Below, one piece after another: positions 1-5,031 of a stretch of 10,061 bases of DNA (positions within the stretch are counted from its first letter, which is position 1; each line of letters starts with the position of its first letter). The DNA lies in contig JAAUZS010000173.1 in NCBI GenBank assembly GCA_014804495.1, forward strand, positions 1-10,061. The letters are read 5' to 3'. The position numbers and the translations under genes are program-made. The notes below the pieces were generated by a model, which searched no databases, was not told the DNA's origin, and worked only from the letters and a program-made list of their open reading frames with translations. The stretch comes from Lachnospiraceae bacterium. GTDB lineage: Bacteria > Bacillota > Clostridia > Lachnospirales > Lachnospiraceae.

Positions 1-41
1 GCCGAAATGCCCTCTTACTTACTGCTGCATTTGCACAATAA

Positions 42-66
42 ACCTGCCGGATTATGCCAAGCAGGT
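42..66 (-). terminator. Possible weak terminator after pilD
   Basis: Read on the minus strand, ACCTGC and GCAGGT form a perfect 6-bp stem around a 13-nt loop that can add a few inner pairs. TTTATTG follows. It lies 25 bp past the pilD stop. The U tract is poor, so this could equally be an RNA-processing or spacing hairpin. Bases 1-41 hold no start codon I trust. A purine-rich AGAGGG at 11-16 on the minus strand could be the ribosome site of a gene starting just beyond the left edge. Confidence 0.35.
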
Positions 67-90
67 GTCTAGTCGTCTTCAAGTCAATTA

Positions 91-843
91 TTATAAGAAG
101 CTGAAATACCACTCTATCATCCGGTTGCCCCACAACATCGCTATAAATACGCCCGCCGACAAGTAGGGTCCCATAGCAAGAACATGGCTTTCACCGCTTA
201 TCTTCATTCTCGCCACATGTATGACTGCACCTAAGATGCAGCCTATAAAAAATGCCAGAATAATCAATTTCCAGCCCAATACAAGACCACACACCGCCAT
301 CAGTTTGACGTCGCCGCCGCCGATTCCACGGCCTTTGCTTGCATAATAAATCACTGCTAAAAATACACTGACACACAAGAGGCCTATCAGATAATTAAGC
401 CAATCAGAATAATGTGTGGCAACTCTGACCAGCCCCAGTGCCAGTATAAAAATGTTGATCCCGATCGGAATCTCATAAGTTCTGAAATCAATCACGCTCA
501 ACGTAAGAAGAGCGGATGCCAGCAAACAGTAGAGTAGGGAGTCCACGTTTGCTCCGTTAATTAATACAATTATCACATACAAAATGCCGTTCGCAGCCTC
601 GATAAGAGGATACTGCACGGACAACTTTGTTTTGCATTTACGACATCTGCCTCTTAGGAAAAGGTAGCTGAAGAGTGGCACTAAGTCGTACCACTCCAGC
701 TTATACCCACAACTCATGCAGTGAGACCTCACCTTGACAATATCTTCTTTCTTCGGAATCCTGTATATACATACATTCAGGAAACTTCCGATTACAATCC
801 CATATAGGAATATGATTATGTAGAAAACTATTGTCATCAGCAT
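91..843 (-). CDS. pilD: Type IV prepilin peptidase / N-methyltransferase (PilD family)
   Basis: Polytopic membrane aspartyl protease that cleaves the short leader of type IV prepilins on the cytoplasmic face; the bifunctional family also N-methylates the new N-terminus. The 250-residue length is typical. The N-terminal domain has the paired zinc cysteines (C42, C45, C67, C70) of the bifunctional form. The A24 peptidase core carries both catalytic aspartates: D119 in IDFRTYEIP and D178 in the GxGD motif (GGGDVK). Hydrophobic segments span residues 3-24 and most of 80-250. The ATG at 843 is chosen because AAAGGA lies 9 nt upstream; a second ATG two codons on is less well placed. It follows pilA by 75 bp and is probably co-transcribed with it, so enzyme and substrate are made together. 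Function is secure; the symbol follows common usage. Confidence 0.95.
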   Translation of the reverse strand: MLMTIVFYIIIFLYGIVIGSFLNVCIYRIPKKEDIVKVRSHCMSCGYKLEWYDLVPLFSYLFLRGRCRKCKTKLSVQYPLIEAANGILYVIIVLINGANVDSLLYCLLASALLTLSVIDFRTYEIPIGINIFILALGLVRVATHYSDWLNYLIGLLCVSVFLAVIYYASKGRGIGGGDVKLMAVCGLVLGWKLIILAFFIGCILGAVIHVARMKISGESHVLAMGPYLSAGVFIAMLWGNRMIEWYFSFL

Positions 844-886
844 GATGTTAAATCCTTTGGTTTAATAATTGTGTTGTTCAGTTTGG

Positions 887-903
887 TTGATTATTTTAAT
901 CAA
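887..903 (-). other. Stem-loop between pilA and pilD
   Basis: TTGATTA and TAATCAA form a perfect 7-bp inverted repeat around a 3-nt loop, 15 bp past the pilA stop. No U tract follows on the minus strand, so it is not a convincing terminator. It could stabilise the 3' end of abundant pilin mRNA or mark a processing site upstream of the less-needed peptidase. This role is inferred. Confidence 0.4.
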
Positions 904-918
904 GCGTAAAGACTGTGA

Positions 919-1404
919 TTAAGGTGTAGTAACAACAGCACCTGAAAGGTCAACATTACCTGTTGGTACTACTATCCACATTTTAGCTGCTCCAGCTGCT
1001 GCTCCATCGGGCACCTTGTATGTTAACGTATACACACCGTTTGAACCCATATATGCAGTTGACTGAACTCTAGAATTATCCATAGTATTTTGGTCTAAGA
1101 TAGCATAATTTTTAAGCACTTCTGCTAAATCACCGCTAACCGTAATTTTACCATTATCAGCTGCACCACCAATTGTTACAGAATAAGTTTTGCCAGTTTC
1201 TGCTAAGGTAATTTCAGGATCAGCTGCTACAGTCTGCATAGCATTGATGTACTCAACAATAGTGTTCTGGTCAGATGCTACTCTTGATTTCTCTACATAG
1301 CGCAGATACTGAGGTGCCAGAACTGCAATGAGGATTACCATGATCGCGATAACGATAATCAACTCAACCAATGAAAAACCTTTGTTATTCATTTCCTTTT
1401 TCAT
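919..1404 (-). CDS. pilA: Type IV major pilin precursor
   Basis: Structural subunit of the pilus fibre, 161 residues. The class III leader is plain: MKKEMNNKG, then FSLVELIIVIAIM, with cleavage between G9 and F10 and the conserved glutamate at mature position 5 (E14). Residues 10-32 are the hydrophobic assembly helix, continuing as an amphipathic helix (PQYLRYVEKSRV). The C-terminal half is Gly/Thr/Val-rich, as in a beta-sheet globular domain, and has no cysteines, so it lacks the disulfide loop of Proteobacterial pilins. The start at 1404 is preferred over an upstream in-frame ATG at 1446 because AAAGGAG sits 7 nt before it and it gives a canonical 9-residue leader. Partners are PilD for maturation and PilB/PilC for assembly. 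That it is the major rather than a minor pilin is inferred from its strong ribosome site and position. Confidence 0.93.
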   Translation of the reverse strand: MKKEMNNKGFSLVELIIVIAIMVILIAVLAPQYLRYVEKSRVASDQNTIVEYINAMQTVAADPEITLAETGKTYSVTIGGAADNGKITVSGDLAEVLKNYAILDQNTMDNSRVQSTAYMGSNGVYTLTYKVPDGAAAGAAKMWIVVPTGNVDLSGAVVTTP

Positions 1405-1419
1405 ATTTTCTCTCCTTTT

Positions 1420-1448
1420 CTTATAAGAAATTTTTATCTTAATCACAA
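1420..1448 (-). promoter_or_regulatory. Candidate sigma-A promoter for pilA-pilD
   Basis: Minus strand: TTGTGA (1443-1448), a 17-bp spacer, then TATAAG (1420-1425). The start site would leave a leader of only about 10 nt before the ribosome site. The -10 region lies inside a 14-bp palindrome, TTTCTTATAAGAAA (1417-1430), which might be an operator. Fit to consensus is moderate and the short leader is a concern; pilA may instead be read from upstream. Confidence 0.4.
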
Positions 1449-1485
1449 CTGCTCCCTACTACTACAGTCGTGGTTAATTCGAGGG

Positions 1486-1782
1486 TTATACAAGGAACGC
1501 ATCATAATATTTCATCAATGCTTCATCTGTCGTATTGTATTGATTTGTTCCAACAAAATAATCTGTCAATTCCTCAATACAAAATTGTAACTCTCCGCGC
1601 CTATGTTTATTTTTCGGATCATCACATGTTAATTCAAGTAATTCTATCGCTTTTTCATAAAAATGTATTTTTTTAACTTCATCGTTTCTATTCTTATATC
1701 TGATAGCTCTGTTTACTTCACTTCCAATATTGGAAATTTGCTCTCCAATCCTCATTTCAAACCATCTTAAAGTTCTATCCAT
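1486..1782 (-). CDS. Conserved-looking 98-residue protein of unknown function
   Basis: I do not recognise a function. The ATG at 1782 has TAGAGG about 10 nt upstream. The product is soluble, mostly helical and highly charged, with a motif-like start (MDRTLRWFEMRIGEQISNIG), a central amphipathic helix (FYEKAIELLELT) and an aromatic C-terminus (LMKYYDAFLV). There is no signal peptide, membrane segment or zinc motif; C53 and C68 are isolated. The composition reads as a real protein rather than random frame, and from memory (not checked) similar short proteins occur scattered in Clostridia. It lies between pilC and pilA, where pilus clusters usually have no such gene, after a possible terminator (1884-1917). 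It could be an inserted accessory gene or a local regulator. Confidence 0.75.
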   Translation of the reverse strand: MDRTLRWFEMRIGEQISNIGSEVNRAIRYKNRNDEVKKIHFYEKAIELLELTCDDPKNKHRRGELQFCIEELTDYFVGTNQYNTTDEALMKYYDAFLV

Positions 1783-1883
1783 CTATTTACGACCTCTACA
1801 ACGACACCTTAAAAAACAATATTCTATAGTCATTTGCAGACTCTATTCCGATAACCAGAACTTACTCAACATAAACAAAATAA

Positions 1884-1917
1884 GGTTCGATTTCGCTTGC
1901 GGTGAGAACCGTTTTTT
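1884..1917. terminator. Possible bidirectional terminator downstream of pilC
   Basis: GGTTC (1884-1888) pairs with GAACC (1906-1910), with an inner CGC/GCG pairing. On the plus strand a run of six T follows; on the minus strand TTATTTTG follows. It lies about 90 bp past the pilC stop in an otherwise featureless 214-bp spacer. It probably separates pilC from the small gene downstream, but the stem has an internal loop and readthrough is likely. Confidence 0.4.
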
Positions 1918-1996
1918 GTACAGATAATTTACGTAGTAATTTTTCTGTTGTTGAAGTAAGTTCGTCCTCCCGCAATAACGTCCGCGCTGCTCATTA

Positions 1997-3211
1997 TTAT
2001 AGGTTGTCCAGTGCTGAGTACATTGTTACCATAGGTGCAAGAACCGCTCCAATCAGCAATCCGACAATTCCGGCAAGTACGATTATAATCGCCGGCTCCA
2101 TAGCCGCCATGAGAGACTGTACCGCCAATTCCACTTCTTCTTCATAATAATCGGCAAGCTTATCGAGCATCTCCTCTGTGGAACCCGCTTCCTCACCTAT
2201 ACGTATCATGTGGTACACCATCGGTGGAAACAGTCCGCTGCTCCTAAGCGGCTGTGACAGCGGCGCGCCGACCATAATCTCCTGTACCGCATCTTTTAAC
2301 GCTTCTTTAAACCATATATTTGTCATCGTATCTGATACGATATCAACCGCTTCAATAAGAGGTACACCTGCGCTGAGCAGAGTACTCAATGTTCTTGCCA
2401 TCAATGCAGACGCGCTCTTTACAACGAGGTTACTTATTGCCGGTATCTTCAACTGCAATTTACCGAAAACATGCTTGCCCATATAGGTTCCGGCGAAAGT
2501 CTTAACTGCAAAAACAATCGCTATGATGACAGGCACAAGTATGTACCAATATGACTGAATAAAGTCACTCATGGCAACAACCATAAGCGTAATTCCCGGC
2601 AGTTCCGTATTCAGCTGTTCAAACATTTCCATATAGGAAGGTATAACGACTACCAGCATGACAATAACTACCGCTACCGCAACAATCATTACCACGATAG
2701 GGTAAATCATAGCTTTTTTGATAAGCGCCTTGGTCTTCGCCGAGCGTTCAAACTGGGTAGCCATACGTTCCATGGATATTTCCAGGCTACCGGATGCTTC
2801 ACCGGCTTTTGCCATCTGAATCATAAGTTCGCTGAACACTTTAGGGTGCTTTGCAAGAGAGTCACCGAAAGTCTCACCTTTTTCCACGTCCGCCCTGACG
2901 GCATACAGTGCTGTCTGCAGTTTCTTATTCTCAGTTGCTTCCGCCAGCATGTTCAGCGCATCAATAATCGTAACGCCTGCACGCATAATACTCGAAAACT
3001 GCCTACAGAATACGCCCAAATCTCTGGGCGTCGGTGCACCGCCGAAATCAATATTGATATCCCTGGTCATGGCATTCTGTTCTGTCACTTCCAGAACAAT
3101 CAGACCCTGATTCTTCAATTCTCTGGTTATCTGTTCTTCACTATTACCCTGCGTAGAGCCTTTTATCTCTTTTCCGCTTTTATCAATGGCAACGTATCCC
3201 CAATCCGCCAT
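1997..3211 (-). CDS. pilC: Type IV pilus inner-membrane platform protein (PilC/GspF)
   Basis: Polytopic platform that couples the PilB ATPase to pilin extraction from the membrane. The 404 residues are the normal length for the family. After an N-terminal segment that binds the ATPase side (1-60) come two T2SSF repeats, about 67-190 and 270-393. Each has the family signature: FCRQFSSIMRAGVTIIDAL in the first and MARTLSTLLSAGVPLIEAV in the second, followed by KAGEASGSL and RIGEEAGST. Membrane helices lie near 170-190, 219-237 and 370-393. The start has GGAGG 7 nt upstream. It has its own promoter at 3277-3305 with a leader of about 58 nt, because an unrelated two-gene segment separates it from pilB. 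No truncation is seen. Confidence 0.96.
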   Translation of the reverse strand: MADWGYVAIDKSGKEIKGSTQGNSEEQITRELKNQGLIVLEVTEQNAMTRDINIDFGGAPTPRDLGVFCRQFSSIMRAGVTIIDALNMLAEATENKKLQTALYAVRADVEKGETFGDSLAKHPKVFSELMIQMAKAGEASGSLEISMERMATQFERSAKTKALIKKAMIYPIVVMIVAVAVVIVMLVVVIPSYMEMFEQLNTELPGITLMVVAMSDFIQSYWYILVPVIIAIVFAVKTFAGTYMGKHVFGKLQLKIPAISNLVVKSASALMARTLSTLLSAGVPLIEAVDIVSDTMTNIWFKEALKDAVQEIMVGAPLSQPLRSSGLFPPMVYHMIRIGEEAGSTEEMLDKLADYYEEEVELAVQSLMAAMEPAIIIVLAGIVGLLIGAVLAPMVTMYSALDNL

Positions 3212-3276
3212 GAGCGAACCTCCATTATCTTAGTAAAATTACAAAAATCTTAATATTTTATCAATTTTATGAGTTC

Positions 3277-3305
3277 ATTATACTATTTTTTTAAAAAGTA
3301 TACAA
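3277..3305 (-). promoter_or_regulatory. Sigma-A promoter of pilC
   Basis: Minus strand: TTGTAT (3300-3305), exactly 17 bp, then a perfect TATAAT (3277-3282). Transcription should start near 3270, giving a leader of about 58 nt to the pilC ATG at 3211. This is one of the best promoter matches in the window. Confidence 0.75.
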
Positions 3306-3315
3306 GTCTTTTAAG

Positions 3316-3335
3316 CGTCATTTTTTCGTCATTTT
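3316..3335 (-). repeat. Direct repeat upstream of the pilC -35
   Basis: AAAATGACG (minus strand) occurs twice, at 3327-3335 and 3316-3324, with an 11-bp period, i.e. one helical turn. The pair begins 11 bp upstream of the pilC -35 box, a usual place for an activator. AT-rich context makes chance possible. Confidence 0.35.
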
Positions 3336-3363
3336 ATACATATTTTGTAAGTTTCTTTTAATA

Positions 3364-3388
3364 TTTTTGCACAATATGTGTACAAAAA
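3364..3388. repeat. 25-bp near-palindrome between rpn and pilC
   Basis: TTTTTGCACA (3364-3373) and TGTACAAAAA (3379-3388) are inverted with a single mismatch (a G:U pair in RNA) around 5 bp. It begins 6 bp past the rpn stop. On either strand the U tract is on the 5' arm, so it does not look like an intrinsic terminator. An operator or an element end fits better. Confidence 0.4.
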
Positions 3389-3393
3389 GCTTA

Positions 3394-3684
3394 CTATGCC
3401 AGAAATTCCTGTAAGATTTTCTTTATGTCATAATCCGGTGCATATTTTGCCGCAACATCACAGATTCGCTGTATCTCACTTAAGTTTTCCTCCAAATCAT
3501 CAGCAATTGTCTCCGGAGTTTTTCCTTTTGTCAGCTTACGGCACACCAAATTTACTTTTTCTTCTGCTCTTCCTTGTTTTAACCCTTGTTTTAATCCTTG
3601 TTTTAATCCTTGTTTTAATCCTTGTTTTAACCCTTGACTTATTCCCTCTCTGCGGCTGTCTCTCATCATCATTTCCATTTTCAT
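3394..3684 (-). CDS. Candidate internal antitoxin RpnS (gene within rpn)
   Basis: Within rpn, in the same frame, the ATG for M208 (3682-3684) has GGAGG at 3694-3698 with a 9-nt spacer, preceded by AAGGA. Translation from here would give a 96-residue protein: a short methionine-rich charged helix, the xQGL repeat and the C-terminal tail, without the nuclease core. In E. coli Rpn systems the C-terminal domain is made separately (RpnS), dimerises through a helix that contains variable four-residue repeats, and blocks the full-length toxin. Both hallmarks, an internal start and tetrapeptide repeats, are present. Function here is inferred by analogy; the underlying codons also spell W-R-R, so the ribosome site could be fortuitous. 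Confidence 0.6.
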   Translation of the reverse strand: MKMEMMMRDSRREGISQGLKQGLKQGLKQGLKQGLKQGRAEEKVNLVCRKLTKGKTPETIADDLEENLSEIQRICDVAAKYAPDYDIKKILQEFLA

Positions 3685-4305
3685 GTATTCACGCCTCCAT
3701 TCCTTATGTAATCTGGCGGCAGTTACTGCCTCATCAAGTTGTCCGGTAAATGCATCCTGTGGCACCAGACTTTCAAAATAGTCCAAGAGACTGCGAAGCT
3801 CTTCGTCCACATCATCCAGTGTACCCTTTGTATTAAGGAATATTTTCTCTGTTCCGTCCTCTAAGCGGACCGACGTATCCTCTCTGCAAAGATTTTCAAA
3901 ATGATATATATGCCTGCCCTTACCAAATAAATCAAATTTGCAAATAAAAATTACATAATTTTTCTTCAGCTGTTCATAATCCAGTCCCTTTTCAATCATG
4001 TTAATATCAAGTACAGCCTGATAATAACGGCTTCTGGTCGGAAGCTCTCCGGTGTTCCGAATCTGCATTTCCACTGTATAAACCGTATCGGCAGTATCCT
4101 CGACATAGACATCAATGCGAATGCCTTTCGCCCTGTAATCAGGATTTACAGTCTGCTGGTCATCAATGAATGTTATCTTTCGAATCTTCACATCCAGAAT
4201 TATTTCCAGCAGTTTTTTACAGCGCTTTGGATTCCTCATCACCTTTCCGAACATAAAATCATCAATAATTGTCAATTCCTCGTACTTTTTTCTGGTTCTT
4301 TCCAT
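3394..4305 (-). CDS. rpn: Rpn-family PD-(D/E)XK nuclease / putative transposase (RpnL-like)
   Basis: Member of the recombination-promoting nuclease family, 303 residues. The N-terminus has the family's DDFMFGKVM opening (15-23). The nuclease core shows D65 in GIRIDVYVE and the E79-x-Q81 motif (YTVEMQI), matching the metal-binding D...ExQ variant of PD-(D/E)XK. The C-terminal part has a charged helix rich in methionine (205-220), a tetrapeptide tandem repeat xQGL (223-246) and a helical tail (247-303). E. coli relatives are DNA-cutting toxins with anti-phage activity, restrained by a separately translated C-terminal piece; the same layout is visible here (see 3394-3684). AGGAGG lies 5 nt before the ATG. 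I found no convincing promoter in the AT-rich spacer upstream. The older name 'transposase' should not be read as proof of mobility. Confidence 0.9.
   Translation of the reverse strand: MERTRKKYEELTIIDDFMFGKVMRNPKRCKKLLEIILDVKIRKITFIDDQQTVNPDYRAKGIRIDVYVEDTADTVYTVEMQIRNTGELPTRSRYYQAVLDINMIEKGLDYEQLKKNYVIFICKFDLFGKGRHIYHFENLCREDTSVRLEDGTEKIFLNTKGTLDDVDEELRSLLDYFESLVPQDAFTGQLDEAVTAARLHKEWRREYMKMEMMMRDSRREGISQGLKQGLKQGLKQGLKQGLKQGRAEEKVNLVCRKLTKGKTPETIADDLEENLSEIQRICDVAAKYAPDYDIKKILQEFLA
3572..3637 (-). repeat. 12-bp tandem repeat encoding KQGL
   Basis: Five full copies of CCTTGTTTTAAY (plus-strand reading) from 3572 to 3631, plus a half copy to 3637; copies differ only at the last base (C or T). 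The unit is four codons, so copy-number change alters the length of the helix without breaking the frame. Near-identity of copies suggests recent expansion or slippage. Confidence 0.93.
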
Positions 4306-4310
4306 ATTTG

Positions 4311-4356
4311 CCTCCTGTCAATGTGTGCAGGAGCGCTTCTTTTTGAAAACTCCTGC
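4311..4356 (-). promoter_or_regulatory. Leader with competing SD / anti-SD pairings before rpn
   Basis: In mRNA order: GCAGGAG (4350-4356), 16 nt, CTCCTGC (4327-4333), 10 nt, then the ribosome site CAGGAGG (4311-4317) and ATG (4303-4305). CTCCTGC can pair perfectly with the upstream GCAGGAG (7 bp), leaving the ribosome site free. Its first six bases, CTCCTG, can instead pair with CAGGAG of the ribosome site (6 bp), hiding it. The upstream copy is in effect a decoy of the ribosome site. The pairings are read directly; any switching and its trigger are inferred. Confidence 0.5.
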
Positions 4357-4446
4357 CTGTAATGTTTGAAATTAAAGCATGAATTTTCAAAAGAATTTCT
4401 ATATGAGATAGAACGAAGATGTATCTATAAATAAACGATACAAAAG

Positions 4447-4489
4447 AAAATATGCTTTGTAGCAATTATAATACTACAAAGCATATTTT
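4447..4489. terminator. Strong bidirectional intrinsic terminator
   Basis: AAAATATGCTTTGTAG (4447-4462) and CTACAAAGCATATTTT (4474-4489) form a perfect 16-bp stem with an 11-nt loop. T runs follow on both strands. It lies 72 bp past the stop of the small coiled-coil gene and before rpn, so rpn must have its own promoter in 4320-4446, where I see only AT-rich short inverted repeats. Confidence 0.85.
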
Positions 4490-4561
4490 TCAACTGATAT
4501 TTAATTAAAATTTAGAATACAAAAAGTTTATATTTTCTATATTATATGTGCCTATTATGTC

Positions 4562-4858
4562 TTATACAGGTATTTTGTCCAGCCTCCGGCTGTGGTCTGC
4601 AAGAACGCTCTGGATAACTTTAATATCCGCACTCATGGCATCTATCTGTTCTGTCCGTTCAACAAACCTTTTAGATGCATCCAGATAGCATTCTTCTATC
4701 GTATTGAGCCGCGGTATCACATTATTTTCCAACTGCACTACCCTGACATATGTCATATCCGATTCCAGTCTGTCCAACCTGTCATAGATTGGCTTTAACT
4801 TTTCATCAAACTTCTGATCCAGCTTTTGATCCATCATCTCTGGCGAAAAGCCGGACAC
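4562..4858 (-). CDS. Small coiled-coil protein of unknown function
   Basis: I cannot assign a function. The 98 residues are hydrophilic with heptad-like spacing of hydrophobics (LKPIYDRLDRLESDMTYVRV, then VIPRLNTIEECYL and IKVIQSVLADHSRRL), indicating an extended coiled coil. There is no signal peptide, membrane segment or catalytic motif. From memory (not checked), proteins with a similar VQLENNVIPRLNTIEECYL block are frequent in Lachnospiraceae, often longer at the N-terminus. The start is uncertain: an in-frame TAG directly precedes the GTG at 4858, no good ribosome site precedes that GTG, and the ATG pair at 4832-4837 also lacks one. The N-terminus may therefore be truncated. A promoter (4926-4954) and a strong terminator frame it as a single-gene unit. 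Confidence 0.65.
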   Translation of the reverse strand: MSGFSPEMMDQKLDQKFDEKLKPIYDRLDRLESDMTYVRVVQLENNVIPRLNTIEECYLDASKRFVERTEQIDAMSADIKVIQSVLADHSRRLDKIPV

Positions 4859-4906
4859 CTAATCAATAGGTGTATCACACATCTGAATTAAGAATTTATC
4901 GTGTGA
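4855..4906 (-). promoter_or_regulatory. Tandem leader hairpins covering the GTG start of the coiled-coil gene
   Basis: In mRNA order, TCACAC (4901-4906) pairs with GTGTGA (4875-4880), then ACACCTA (4867-4873) pairs with TAGGTGT (4855-4861) around a 5-nt loop. The second, perfect 7-bp stem contains the GTG start codon, so it would occlude initiation there. This suggests either control of translation or that the true start is elsewhere. Confidence 0.45.
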
Positions 4907-4961
4907 GAAAAGATTTCATGCTTTTAATTTAACACACTCCGTGAGAAAACGCAAGTGAGAA
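4903..4961 (-). promoter_or_regulatory. Promoter of the coiled-coil gene with three GTGAGAA repeats
   Basis: Minus strand: TTGCGT (4949-4954), 16-17 bp, then TTAAAT/TAAATT (4926-4932). Plus-strand GTGAGAA occurs at 4955-4961, GTGAGAAAA at 4941-4949 and GTGAGAAAA at 4903-4911: against the upstream edge of the -35, overlapping the -35 and spacer, and just past the expected start site. This arrangement resembles operator half-sites for a repressor. The promoter match is moderate and the operator role is inferred. Confidence 0.5.
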
Positions 4962-5031
4962 TTTAGTAAAACGTTTTTTCGTATATTTGCGTAAATCCGA
5001 TTTTCTAATGCAAGGTATGACCACAAAATTA

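Noticed and set aside
1405..1446. Fourteen-residue N-terminal extension of the pilin
   Set aside because: It would bury the canonical short leader, and the strong ribosome site lies within this stretch, serving the ATG at 1404.
3572..3637. Possible CRISPR-like array
   Set aside because: Units are contiguous with no spacers and sit in frame inside a coding region.
3378..3749. Plus-strand frame with a Leu/Val/Ile-rich repetitive segment resembling a membrane helix
   Set aside because: It is the reverse-strand reading of the 12-bp repeat in rpn; the hydrophobic run is an artefact of that repeat.
4262..4465. A 67-codon minus-strand frame overlapping the rpn start
   Set aside because: Begins inside the strong terminator hairpin and overlaps the rpn ribosome site and first codons in another frame; no ribosome site.
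4896..4919. Seven-codon leader peptide (MKSFLTR) before the coiled-coil gene
   Set aside because: The predicted transcript start is at its ATG, leaving no ribosome site; no attenuation-type codons.
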